A stretch of 64,000 nt of DNA from NCBI GenBank assembly GCA_034620365.1, contig JAQGEQ010000272.1, positions 186,001 through 250,000 on the forward strand. The letters are read 5' to 3'. The notes beneath the pieces were generated by a model, which worked only from the letters and a program-made list of their open reading frames with translations, was not told the DNA's origin and searched no databases. Every line of letters begins with the position of its first letter. The first letter of the stretch is position 1. The translations under genes and the position numbers were made by a program. Of this stretch, positions 23,701 through 34,975 are shown piece after piece. The stretch is from Pegea sp. RAD2-039. Its lineage: Eukaryota; Chordata; Thaliacea; Salpida; Salpidae.

Positions 23701-26700
23701 TTGAAGATAAAGATCTTGAAAGTAAAGAAACTGAAGATAAAGATCATGAAAGTAAAGAAACTGAAGATAAAGATCATGAAATTAAAGAAACTGAAGATAA
23801 AGATCATGAAAGTAAACAGATTGAAGATAAAGATCATGAAATTAAAGAAACTGAAGATAAAGATCATGAAATTAAAGAAGTTGAAGATAAATATCTTGAA
23901 AGTAAACAGATTGAAGATAAAGATCATGAAATTAAAGAAACTGAAGATAAAGATCATGAAAGTAAAGAAATTGAAGATAAAGATCATGAAATTAAAGAAA
24001 CTGAAGATAAAGATCATGAAAGTAAAGAAACTGAAGATAAAGATCATGAAATTAAAGAAGTTGAAGATAAAGATCTTGAAAGTAAACAGATTGAAGATAA
24101 AGATCATGAAATTAAAGAAACTGAAGATAAAGATCATGAAATTAAAGAAGTTGAAGATAAAGATCTTGAAAGTAAACAGATTGAAGATAAAGATCATGAA
24201 ATTAAAGAAACTGAAGATAAAGATCATGAAAGTAAAGAAACTGAAGATAAAGATCTTGAAAGTAAAGAAATTGAAGATAAAGATCTTGAAAGTAAAGAAA
24301 CTGAAGATAAAGATCATGAAAGTAAAGAAACTGAAGATAAAGATCATGAAAGTAAAGAAGTTGAAGATAAAGATCTTAAAAGTAAACAGATTGAAGATAA
24401 AGATCATGAAATTAAAGAAACTGAAGATAAAGATCATGAAAGTAAAGAAACTGAAGATAAAGATCATGAAATTAAAGAAGTTGAAGATAAAGATCTTGAA
24501 AGTAAACAGATTGAAGATAAAGATCATGAAATTAAAGAAACTGAAGATAAAGATCATGAAAGTAAAGAAACTGAAGATAAAGATCATGAAATTAAAGAAG
24601 TTGAAGATAAAGATCTTGAAAGTAAACAGATTGAAGATAAAGATCATGAAATTAAAGAAACTGAAGATAAAGATCATGAAAGTAAAGAAACTGAAGATAA
24701 AGATCATGAAAGTAAAGAAACTGAAGATAAAGATCATGAAAGTAAAGAAACTGAAGATAAAGATCTTGAAGTTAAACAGACTAAAGATGAAGATCCTGAA
24801 ATTAAACAGATTGAAAATAAAGATCATGAAATTAAAGAAATTGAAGATAAAGATCATGAAATTAAAGAAACTGGAGATGAAGATCATGAAATTAAAGAAA
24901 CTGAAGATAAAGATCCTGAAATTAAAGAAATTGAAGATGAAGATCTTAAAATTAAACAGATTGAAGATAAAGATCTTGAAAGTAAAGATGTGGATAAGCT
25001 TGGAGTTGAAATATTGAAAAATATTGAAGATGAAGATCAGATTAGCACAAATATTATTGTTAAAACTGCAATTAAGCATCCACTAGCTAATTATTTTCAA
25101 TCACAAGTTTCATATAAAGATGGTTTTAATAAACAAATATCACATGTGTTGAGAAAAACTTCTTATCATCAAACTGAAGCTAGTAACATCATGCAACAAG
25201 GTGAACTTTCAAATGTTCATTTCTTGTCATATTTTGTTAACAAGAACAACTTTTCACCTAATCCTGATTTTGCTAACTACAAAAAGGTATCAAAAAATGA
25301 TGAAGACGATGATATGGATGTAAAAGATATACAATTTGTGAAGTCTGAAGATCTTGAAGTTAAACAGACTGAAGATAAAGATCATGAAATTAAAGAAACT
25401 GAAGATGAAGATCATGAAAGTAGAGAAACTGAAGATAAAGATCTTGAAATTAAAGAAACTAAAGATAAAGATCTTGAAGTTAAACAGACTGAAAATGAAG
25501 ATCTTGAAAGTAAAGAAACTGAAGATAAAGATCTTGAAAGTAAAGAAACTGAAGATAACAATCATGAAATTAAAGAAACTGAAAATAAAGATCATGAAAT
25601 TAAAGAAACTGAAGATGAAGATCTTAAAAGTAAAGATGTGGATAAGCTTGGAGTTGAAATATTGAAAAATATTGAAGATGAAGATCAGATTAGCACAAAT
25701 ATTATTGTTAAAACTGCAATTAAGCATCCACTAGCTAATTATTTCCAATCACAAGTTTCATATAAAGATGATTTTAATAAACAAATATCACATGTGTTGA
25801 GAAAAACTTCTTATCATCAAACTGAAGCTAGTAACATCATGCAACAAGGTGAACTTTCAAATGTTCATTTCTTGTCATATTTTGTTAACAAGAACAACTT
25901 TTCACCTAATCCTGATTTTGCTAACTACAAAAAGGTATCAAAAAATGATGAAGACGATGATATGGATGTAAAAGATATACAATTTGTGAAGTCTGAAGAG
26001 AATATTGAACATAAAATTAAAGAAATATCTGAAGAAACTGAAGTTGAATCAAATACCTTAAAAGAAAAAGATTTAGAGCTACAAATGGTGCCCTTAAAGC
26101 GAAGAGTCGATGAGATAAAGAAAAAGGAACAGTTCTTAGCTGACGAAGCTCACTTAGAATTAAAACGTTTACGTGAAGCTCTTACAAAAGTGATCATGTT
26201 AATTAAAGAATATAAATCTGATTTATCCTTTAAAGTTCATTACACAGCCACTGAACAGATCCGATCTATTAAGCAAGACTTTAAAGAACAAGAGAACGAT
26301 TTGCGGAAAATCGGAGAGTTAAGTTTTAATCAAAATCTGTTTAAATCTGATGAAACGTTAGAAATGAAAAACGAAAAGTTAGATGAAGTTTTTGATGAAT
26401 TAAAACTAAAAGAGCGACTTTTAGATAAGACAAAACACACTTGTACTGATATACTAGAAAGCTTAAGAGATATAGAAATGATGTTAGAAACAGATCGAGA
26501 ACAAAACCAAAAGTATAAAGATGTTATAAGCAAACTGCAGCAAGAACTTGATCTGAAAAAGTTGTCAGATGAAAATACAGTAGCTACGATGCAACAAGAA
26601 GCTAATCTGACTCAAACAAAACTAAGTGAACTTGAAAGTAAGATTGTTGAAAATTTTAGTGGCCAAACAGTAGTCCAATCTCTTCAAGAGGAAGCAAACC

Positions 26701-29700
26701 TCTTAAAGGCTCGTTTAAAAAGCCTAGAAGATGTAATAAATACTCAAAAGCAAACTGGAAATAGTGAAATGGCGACTGATGAGGTTCTATCTGATCGGAT
26801 CTCTACTCTTGAGAAAAAGCTTGAAGCTCATAAAAAAGAAGAAGAAGAACTTTCAGCTTCTCAACAAGAAGCAGTAGAACTGAGGGAGCAAGTGATGAAG
26901 ATGAACAAAAGGTTTGATCTGTTACTTGAGGATCGAGATATGTTAGAACGTATTCAATCGCTGGAAAAAGAACTTAAAGAAAGAAAAGAAAATGATTCAA
27001 GCAGACAAATTTCGAATCATGACTCTATTTCGAGTTTGATTGATAAAGTAACTCGTCTTGAGGACTCTCATGCTTCTAGAAGTTCTGATTCAAGTTTCAC
27101 GGAGCTTAAATTATTAAAAACTCAGTTAGAAGATTTGATGAATCGAGTTAAAGACGAGAAAAAGAATCCAGTTTCGAAAGAAGATGATCCACATTTTAAA
27201 TTACAAGAACGAGTCAATATTTTAGAACAACAACTAAACGAAGCTAAGCAAAGAGAACATCAAGCGAGTCTCGATTTCAAAAAGTTTGAAAGATTATCTG
27301 AAAGATTAAAAGATTTAGAAAATTATGTTGATAACTCGAGTCAGAAAGAGCAAAAAATAAATAAAGATGTTGTAGTTGAGGCTTTACGGGAAGTTGCCAA
27401 TGTTGAAAAGTCGGATGCTGTTCTGAGAAACATTGTAAGTCTTGTGAATCCTCAACAACAAGATTATGATCCTGGCTTAGATGATCGAATGGAATCGATA
27501 AGTGAAGATAGTGGTGAGATTGCTTGCTTTTGTTTTGCATGTTTGATAAATATAATTTCAGCATGTGATTTTGATCTACGGTTACTACCTTCAAATTATT
27601 TCACATTTATTTTCTGTGTGTAGAAGATGAATATATAGAAATGAGAGCGAAGCCTGCAGCAGATGCTTATGATGAGTTACACGAAGGAAAGATTGTTGAT
27701 TGGAATGAATCGGTTGAGGAGAAACCTGTTGAAAAAGTGTCTTCGTGGGATGAGAGTATTGTTGATGATGAAGTCGATTATTCACCAGGTATGTTTGTTA
27801 GCTAATCATCTGCTTCTTATGTTCCTATTTATATTTCGAAGAAACTGAAGATGTTGAAACTAAAATGTTAAAGACGGAGCTTAAAGATGGTGATGTAAAT
27901 AAAAATGATTACTCGGTTGTGGAAGAAGATAAAACTGCTCCTTCAGAAGAAGATAATAAAGAAGATAAAACCGATCTTTCAGAAGAAGATAATAGAGAAG
28001 ATAAAACTGATCTTTCAGAAGAAGATAGTAGAGAAGATAAAACTGATCTTTCAGAAGAAGATAATAGAGAAGATAAAACTGATCTTTCAGAAGAAGATAA
28101 TGAAGAAGATAAAACTAAGTCTATAGAAGAAGATAATAAAGAAGATAAAACTAAGTCTATAGAAGACGATAGTAAACAAATTAATGAATCATCGGATAAT
28201 TTTAGAGATGGAATAGATAATGAAATTAACCCTGTGAAAAATAATAGTTCAGATTCTGAATTTGGTGAAATAAGTTCTTCAAATGATGATACAAATGATT
28301 CATCTCACATTGAAATACCACTTGATGAAATTTTGGAAGTATCAAAACCACTCGATAGTGAAATAGTCAAACTCTCTCAAACTCCTATTACATCTAAACT
28401 TACTGAAGGTGAAACATCATTTCAATCTTATTGTTTCATTTCTGTAAACCATTTGCTTATAATCAAGTTTTAAAAACATATTTTTAAAAATACAAGAATT
28501 ACTTTCATTAATCTTGTAAATACTTAGTTAAAAATTTTTGTTTAAATACAGTTTATTTGAAAGCAATAATATTATAAATGTTTATTTTCATTTTACAAAA
28601 TTCTTTGTACTTCAAGAAAACTTGGTTATCTTAAGCCAAGTAAGTTCCGAAGTAAAAGGTTAAAAAATACTATTCAAAGTCTTTTAGGTTTATTTGTTGA
28701 TTCAGCAAACTTGTATCGTGTATTTGTCGACATACAAAATTAATCTTTAACCAGACATATCTCACTTTTGTTTTATTTTTCTAGATTTAAATGAATCCAC
28801 TGACAACGACGCCGCATTTCTGATAGTAAGTAAACCACTTATGCGAAATATCATTTGTATCTCATGTTTTTTAAACAGAAATCTGCAAATGAGCTTGATC
28901 TAGAAGGGGTCACTTTAAAGTTGGTGCAATTACTGATACAACTCCCAGACGATCTACATTATATCGCCGAACCTCTTATTTTGTTTGTAAGTATCATTTG
29001 TAAAGATGTGAGCATAATTAAGACATCTAGCAGTTATTTCAAAAGACTTCTAGCTCTTCTATTTAGTGCAATCTTTAAGTAAGCTTAGCTAACTTGGTAT
29101 CTGTGAAAGCTAATAACATTTTGAAATTGAAACTTGACTTAACTAACTTAAAACCTTAAAAAGAATCCATATTTAAAGTTCCAAATTTTGATAAATTGTC
29201 ATAAAGAATAGTGGAAATGTGAATTAATATTTTGACAATCTATATTAACTTAATTTGCTCAACAGTTCAGCTTTTATTGATGAACTTTGGTTTGGTATTA
29301 CCAAAGTTTGTTTCATATTTACTATATAGGATCGATTTTAACTCATTAATGTGATTAGTGGCTAGAGGGGTTGAAGATTCTTTTGCATTCACCCTGCATT
29401 AACACGTAAAGACACAAGCAATTTAAATAATCCAAATAAATCAGTCTGATTTGTAAAATCTACTTTTAAGTTTCATTAAATGATACAAAATATTTTTATT
29501 ATAATAAACGCGAAAGAGGGTGCCTGAAGAGAGCACCTTTCACAAAAACAAGTTCTCACAAATAATTGTTTTATATATCTAAGTTAAAAATATAGAAAGA
29601 AAAATGTCTAACGCAAACAATTTTAATTTTTTTGTCATGTAGAATTTAAATTTATTAGAAAATTTAAATGCAACATATTAGCAAAGATTTGAATATTGAA

Positions 29701-32700
29701 AATGTTACTTGTAAGCTTTCAACTCTACTCGTGAAAATCTAAGAATAGCTAAAAGTTTGTTCTACAAAATAGATTGCGACCTACACTTTACCACCTTTCC
29801 TTAATACCATTTCCTGTCATTAAACTTCCTTCTTATAAAGCTTTCAAATTATTTAGTAAGAAATCAAATAGAATGAAAAATGTCTCAAGTTTTGTGAAAA
29901 ACATTTTTAACAAGTGTTATTTAAACCCGAGGTTTTAAAAAGGTTCTAAATATTTACTTTGTATCTTTTTGCAAGTTAAATCATCAAATGACTGACAAGG
30001 ACTTACAGTTATGGCCACGTCATCATTAAAATCAAGCTAAAAGATAATTATCAGTTTATGACAAAATTTAGTTATTTAAAGCCAAAAAATAATATTCAAT
30101 TAAAGTTTGTGTTTGTTTCATATAAGGAGAAAGGTTAAAAAAATAAATCTTGTTGAATTTTTAATGAAGAAACCACGATAAAAAGATATTTTAATATTTT
30201 TTAGATGTTATTTCATAATAAAGTGATAATAAAGCATTGTATTATAATTCTAAAACTCTTTTAATTGTTTAACACGTAAACTCCATTTAACTAATTATTC
30301 ATCTGCGTCAGCAGTTAATAAAATCACATTTTAGTTGCTTGTCAAATGCGAGTACCATAGAATAATTTTACTCGTCATCAATGCTGGCATGTTGAACTTG
30401 GTCACGGTTGAACAAATGTGCGTTGACGCAGTTAAATGTTTTTAATCCAAACATTTATGCTGTGTACGTGTAAATGGTAGACAGAAGCAAAAAAGTTTAG
30501 TTTATGGACATTTTTTCACCAAAAATACGACAGGGTCAATTTTTATTTTAGACAGTTTCGTCAGTCAACAATTGACGACTGTTTTTTATCTCAAAGGTGT
30601 TTATATTAAGTTTTTGCAGTTAAATTAAAAGTTGTTTTTTGTATTTACTTTTTTAAAAATTATTTTCTAAATTTAAGCAAGCTTTAGCTACTATTAGATT
30701 TTAACTATTTTGTTTACATATATAAAAGTTTAGTAAGATTTCATTAATTGTTTTTTAAATAAATTATTTCAAAAGTTGATGTTTTTAAATTTTATTTTTA
30801 AATAAAATAGGTTTTATAAGTTTAAATTTATTTTCCTTTTTTTTTAGTTTTGCTAAAATAATTTATTTATTAAATCATTTAATTAAAATCAGTTTAAATT
30901 AAAAATATAAAAAGTTTTAATTATAAGTTTTGAAATAATTGAGGTTTAGAAATCAAGTTCAAGTTGAAAAAAAAAAACTAATTTTTGTTATAAAGTTTTC
31001 AAGTTTAGATTATTTTATTAAAATATTTTTTGTAGCTGAGAATTAAATAAATTTTATTCTGATTTTAACTAAGGTTTATGTTTTTCATTTAAATTTATTT
31101 ATAAGTATTATATTACTTAGAATTATGTCTGTTAGTCTATCATATGCCATTGAAGAATCTAATAGCAGAGCTAAAAACAGAATTGATAATGTAAGTTATA
31201 AAGAAAAATAGTTTTGTTAGAAAACAATCTGTAGTTAGTTTACATAAAGTAAAATATTTTTATATCAAATCAATTATTTTTTAGTGGTTTTCTATTCTAC
31301 CTGCTGAGTATCAGGACAATTTTTATGGAATTCCTTGGTCTATTTTATTTTTTACTTCCTTGGCTGGCTTCTTTCTTATCCTAATAATTAATTGGCAAGT
31401 AAACTCAAACAAAAGTAGACAGAAAAGGGAATCTCAAGAGTCGGAACTGAATGAGTTGAAAGCTCAAATTAAATCAATTGTTGATGAAAAGTTGGTGAAG
31501 GAAAGAGAATTAGTTGATACTCAGAATGAGGTGACTTTGTTTTTTCATATTTAATTTTATTTATAGAAACTTAAGTGTTGTTTGAAAAAGTTTTTGAAAT
31601 ATAAATTTTAACTTTTTGTCTTCAATTTACTTATTTTAACACTTAGAAGCAAGTTTCTGTACTTCTTCATATAAATTAAATCTTTTTGATAAATCTTTTT
31701 ATAAAAGTAAATCTGACTTCTTTTAGTTATTCTTTTATGAAAAAAATCTGAATTTTTTATCAGCTGTACTTTTCAATTTTAGCTTAAACAACAAGATAAT
31801 AAATTCAAGAAACAAAATAATAAAACTGAAGCATTAAATAAGAAATTAGAAAGCTTAGAGGTAAGTTTTTAAAAGCTCTGTTTAAGTTATAAGTATGATT
31901 TATTTATTTTGATATCTAGTTAAGATTTCTAGTAAATAACCAAAAGCTTGATCTTATTATATAAATGAAATCCTTTTCAGGAAAAATTATCGAAAATAAT
32001 GAAAGAAAGTCAAACAAAGCAAAAAAGTATAGATGATTATCAGAATAAGTTAACAAATTTGGAAAAACAGAATGAACAATTAGAAAATAAAGTGAGTTTA
32101 AACTTTTAGATATATTTGTTGACTTGTTGTATGATGTTAAATTATTGGAATTGTTTGTTTGAAGTTATCTGATTATTTGAATTTTTTCTTATGAATGTAG
32201 AATTAAAGTTTATTTGAAAAATCCTTTTTGTAATCTTTATTCTTGATATAATTGATTTTTAATTAAAGATTTTCTGGTTAATTTTAAAGTTATTTTTAAT
32301 TTTTAAAATTTGTTCAATTTGTTTTCTAACTCAAAGAACTATATTCTCACTTTATATATATCATAATATATTTAAATATATACAAAATATTCTCACAAAA
32401 TTCAATATTAGTTCGTTAATTGCATGATTTTATATTCAATTTTTTTATTACAACTTGTCTAGTAACAACAATCTGTTTGTTTTCATAGATAACCAATCTT
32501 GTTGTGATTGTTGTGACATTTAAACCTCTTTACTTTTATTATTTTCATCGTTTGTTTGCAGGTAAAAGAAGAACAAAAACAATTAGATAAAAAAGAAAAA
32601 ACTTTAATTGATTATCAGTCTACTAATTCTGATTTAAAGAAAGAATTGAAAGATGCCCAAAAAGAATCGAAAAAACTTCAATCAGATCTAAAGAAACAGG

Positions 32701-34975
32701 AAGTACTCAGCACTCCATGTTTTAGTTGTTTGCTAATTTTGGTTTTTACAGAATGTGGCTCAAAATGAAAGTAAAGAAAAAACAAAAGTAGAATCCCAGC
32801 TTGTTGATAAGAAAGAGATGAATAATAAACTGAAAATTGAATTAAAAGAACTGAAAAAGAAAGTTGAAAAAATGTTAGAAGATAAAAAGCAGATTACAGA
32901 AGAGAAAGAGATCTTGAAAGATTGTCTTCTTCAATTTAAGGTAATAGTTAGACTCGAAATCTCATTGAAAAAGTTTTTCGTAAATAATTGTCTCCTTCAG
33001 GGAATTCAAGAAGCAATAAATAGCGATGACAGTATGGATCCTGACGAGTTGGTGGAAAAACAAGTTTAGACTCCATCTCTGATTCTGTTTTCACTCACCT
33101 ATTTGATGATTATTTACAGAAAGAAAAGTTTGATGAACTGGTCGATAGTGCAAGGATCCATTCTAGCTTAAAAGCGAAAGAAATAGAGAAGACAAACTTG
33201 ATGCATGAAATTGAAAAAGGAAAAAAATTGAATGAAGAAAGTGAAAGTAAACAGTTTTCTTCAATCACTCCCAACTCTTCTTCACTTCAAATGTTTCTAG
33301 TCAAAATTTCCAAGCTTGAAATTGAATTGCAAGATCTCAAATCACAGAAAGCTCAAGAAACACAAAGCAGGACAATGTCAGAAGCCAGGTTACAAGCTCT
33401 TACAGAATATTATGCTCAACGTGAGACTGCAATGCAAGGGTTAGTAGTTTTTTGACTTTTCCTAAAGTACTGAAGATAAATCTACAGAAAGTTGGGTAAA
33501 GAACAAACTGAACTTCAGAAGATTCAAACTCGATTGACTGAACATGAAGATTCGTCGAATGAGTTGGAGAAACAATTAGAAATTTACAAACAGATGAATG
33601 AAGAAGCAAAACGTGAATATAATGAAGCAGAAAAACAAAGAAAAACACAAATTGCAAAGTTTGAAAAAAAAGCGCATTCAAACTGGGTGAGTCCTAACTT
33701 CATCTCTTCCTAACTTCATCTCTTCCTAACTTCATCTCTTCCTAACTTCATCTCTTCCTAACTTCATGTCTTCTCAACTTCATGTCTCCATCTCTTCTTC
33801 TAGATCGCTTGTCGAGAAGCTGAACGTAATTTAGAAGATGCAAATCGTGAAATTTCTACTCTTCGAATGCAGTGAGTTGAAAATTATCTTTTTAAACTTT
33901 TATCAAATCTTTCAATCTTTAGAATATCTGATCTTCAAAAACCTCTGATCCGACCCAATCCACTGGTAGCTCCTAGGGGTCTTCAAAGATCAGGTGATGA
34001 CTTTTTAAATTTGTAAATCTTGTTGTAATCACGATTTTTTAGGTCAAAGTCCTTTACCTGTGAAAGAAAGATATCAAAGATCCGAATCACCTCATCCTAT
34101 GAGCAACATCCGGAGATCTATGAGCCCATCTGAGAGTTTTTCTGAAGACCACATCCAGTCAGAAGCTTCTCATCGTTCAAGACCCTCTTCTGTTTCTAAT
34201 TTTTCAACTGATCGGTCAATCAGACCGTTTCGTAGACCATTGGATGGCCCTTTTCCACCAATGGATATGCGACCACCTTATGATGGTCCACGTCCAATGC
34301 GACCACCTCTAGATGGTCCACATCCAATGAGACCACTTTATGACGGTCCACCTTCGATGAGACCACCTTATGACGGTCCACCTTCGATGAGACCACCTTA
34401 TGATGGTCCACCTTCGATGAGACCACCTTATGATGGTCCACATTCAATGAGACCACCTCTAGATGGTCCACATCCATTGAGACCACCTTATGATGGTCCA
34501 CCTCCAATGAGACCACCTTATGATGGTCCACCTCCAATGAGACCACCTTTAGATGGTCCACATTCAATGAGACCACCTTTAGATGGCCCTTTTCCACCAA
34601 TGGGTATGCAACCACCTTTTGATGGTCCACGTCCAATGAGACCCCATTATGGTGGTCCACATCCGATGAGACCACCCTTAAATGGTCCCCACCAAATACG
34701 ACCTCCTGTTCAAATGATGGAAAATCTACCATCTAAGCGCACAGGTAAATCATAATCAATTGATTCATCCTGTTTATGATCAGATCTCTCTTTTAGGTGA
34801 TCAACCTCCAAAGACTTCCTCGCCACTCGTCAACGCACCACCTGTAAGAGTTGGATAGCTCCCCAATCAATCTTTTAAAATCATCTTTTAATCACAGATG
34901 CGACATCTGCAACGTCATCCAGAACCTCATATGGACAATCTCACTGGTCCACAACCATCAACTTTCCCTGGTTAA
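17738..34975 (+). CDS. MIA3: giant TANGO1/MIA3 homologue (ER exit-site cargo receptor)
   Basis: Coding exons: 17738-17864, 18820-18953, 19295-19390, 20700-20756, 20886-27513, 27624-27788, 27842-28408, 28785-28825, 28879-28986, 31285-31530, 31783-31860, 31981-32091, 32562-32702, 32752-32940, 33001-33063, 33120-33439, 33488-33686, 33804-33871, 33923-33993, 34043-34744, 34797-34843 and 34898-34975. Phases agree throughout, giving about 3411 aa. A signal peptide (about 1-27) is followed by a MIA-type SH3-like domain (about 36-125; KIGYRPKDKVFL, then GFFPSTFI). The acidic lumenal region (exon 5 alone is 2209 codons) ends in a coiled coil. Exon 10 has the diagnostic FYGIPW and a transmembrane segment (SILFFTSLAGFFLILIINW). 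Cytosolic coiled coils and a proline-rich tail of about 10-residue repeats (RPPYDGP) follow. This is the TANGO1 order: the SH3 domain binds cargo in the ER, the coils bind TANGO1/cTAGE5 and tethers, and the proline-rich tail binds Sec23. The join between exons 9 and 10, across 2.3 kb, is the least certain step. Confidence 0.93.
21457..22590 (+). repeat. 21-bp coding tandem repeat (7-aa EPEEPSN) in TANGO1
   Basis: Roughly fifty tandem copies of a 21-bp unit reading CCAGAAGAACCATCTAATGA plus one base, encoding heptads of the type EPEEPSN (protein residues about 329-705). Units vary at the fourth to seventh residues (SNKPEEP, SGKQEES, VNEPEEP). All variation keeps the frame. This makes an acidic, proline-rich, presumably disordered spacer in the ER lumen after the SH3-like domain. 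Confidence 0.95.
23307..23622 (+). repeat. 105-aa lumenal module, copy 1 of 3
   Basis: 316 bp encoding a non-repetitive module that begins QISANIIVKTAIKHPLANYF and ends near FANYKKVSQNDEDDDMDV. It returns nearly base for base at 25035-25350 and 25683-25998, with exactly equal length. I know no family for it. It lies between the heptad repeat and the first decapeptide repeat block. It has no cysteine and is mixed polar and hydrophobic, so it may fold, unlike its flanks. Confidence 0.95.
23626..24995 (+). repeat. 30-bp coding tandem repeat (10-aa EDKDHEIKET), block 1
   Basis: About 45 units of 30 bp coding decapeptides of the type EDKDHEIKET, with variants DLESKQI, DHESKET and DHEIKEV. A higher-order 120-bp period (four decapeptides) is visible: lines starting at 24001, 24421 and 24541 repeat without change over 120 bp. 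The block forms a highly charged, probably helical or disordered lumenal stretch (residues about 1052-1508). Confidence 0.95.
25035..25350 (+). repeat. 105-aa lumenal module, copy 2 of 3
   Basis: Second copy of the module at 23307-23622, offset by 1728 bp, with only a few base differences. It is preceded by a short linker (DVDKLGVEILKNIEDE) that is also present before copy 3 but not copy 1, so copies 2 and 3 share a longer duplicated unit. Confidence 0.95.
25354..25640 (+). repeat. 30-bp coding tandem repeat (10-aa), block 2
   Basis: A shorter array, about nine to ten decapeptide units of the same family as 23626-24995, between module copies 2 and 3. Its first units match the first units of block 1, as expected if module plus array was duplicated as a unit and block 1 then expanded or block 2 contracted. 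Confidence 0.93.
25683..25998 (+). repeat. 105-aa lumenal module, copy 3 of 3
   Basis: Third copy, 648 bp after copy 2. It is nearly identical, with one clear replacement (GFNKQ becomes DFNKQ). It leads directly into the membrane-proximal coiled coil (about 26000-27400) instead of another decapeptide array. Confidence 0.95.
27925..28180 (+). repeat. 36-bp coding tandem repeat (12-aa EDKTDLSEEDNR) in TANGO1 exon 7
   Basis: About seven units of a 36-bp repeat encoding acidic dodecapeptides (EDKTDLSEEDNR and variants such as EDKTKSIEEDNK). This is a third repeat family in the same protein, in a different exon from the heptad and decapeptide arrays, and again fully in frame. Confidence 0.92.
28987..31124. 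other. long TANGO1 intron / possible internal promoter region
   Basis: About 2.1 kb without coding exons between TANGO1 exon 9 and the alternative first exon at 31125. It is AT-rich and contains one copy of the dispersed element at 29500-29565. If the short TANGO1 form has its own promoter, it should lie here. I could identify no specific promoter element. Confidence 0.55.
29500..29565 (+). repeat. dispersed element, copy A
   Basis: Shares the core GGGTGCCTGAAGAGAGCACC and the flanking ATAATAAACGCGAA / TTCTCACAAATAAT with copies at 37975-38042 (inverted) and 52651-52738 and with a fragment at 41961-41998. Family unknown. Confidence 0.7.
31125..31190 (+). other. MIA3: alternative first coding exon, TANGO1-short-like isoform
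   Basis: 22 codons starting MSVSLSYAIEESNSRAKN end in phase 0 at a GTAAGT donor and so can join the transmembrane exon at 31285 in frame. Entering this exon from exon 9 (phase 0) through the AG at 31119-31120 would meet a stop (TAG) at the fifth codon, so it is not an internal exon of the long form. It fits a start exon for a form lacking the whole lumenal part, as in vertebrate TANGO1-S or cTAGE5-type proteins. The AG four bases before the ATG looks like a splice acceptor, so a trans-spliced leader or a 5' UTR exon is likely. Confidence 0.6.
33693..33772 (+). repeat. 16-bp tandem repeat in a TANGO1 intron
   Basis: Five tandem copies of CCTAACTTCATCTCTT, the last slightly diverged, fill most of the intron between exons at 33488-33686 and 33804-33871. 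The unit is pyrimidine-rich and runs into the acceptor, so it extends the polypyrimidine tract. Confidence 0.9.
34240..34700 (+). repeat. 30-bp coding tandem repeat of the TANGO1 proline-rich tail
   Basis: About fifteen units of 30 bp encode decapeptides RPPYDGPPSM and RPPLDGPHPM. They make the cytosolic proline-rich domain. In known TANGO1 this domain binds the Sec23 inner coat through PPP-type motifs; here the regular RPP and DGPxPM units presumably do so. An antisense ORF over this block is a by-product of the repeat. Confidence 0.92.

Noticed and set aside
23626-24995. Regular 30-bp direct repeats, considered as a CRISPR array
   Set aside because: There are no spacers: units abut and code continuously within a eukaryotic exon.
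23562-25079. A 505-codon antisense ORF rich in Phe and Ile
   Set aside because: It is the reverse strand of the 30-bp decapeptide array. A repeat with period divisible by three that lacks antisense stops in one unit lacks them throughout, and the translation is pure low complexity (FIFNFF).
23626-25665. Plus-strand ORFs of 463 and 103 codons rich in KLKKLKIKI
   Set aside because: Alternative-frame readings of the decapeptide arrays, with no function beyond the repeat.
34220-34732. A 170-codon antisense ORF over the TANGO1 proline-rich tail
   Set aside because: Another by-product of an in-frame repeat; the translation is a VVSLDVDHH repeat with no start or splice context.
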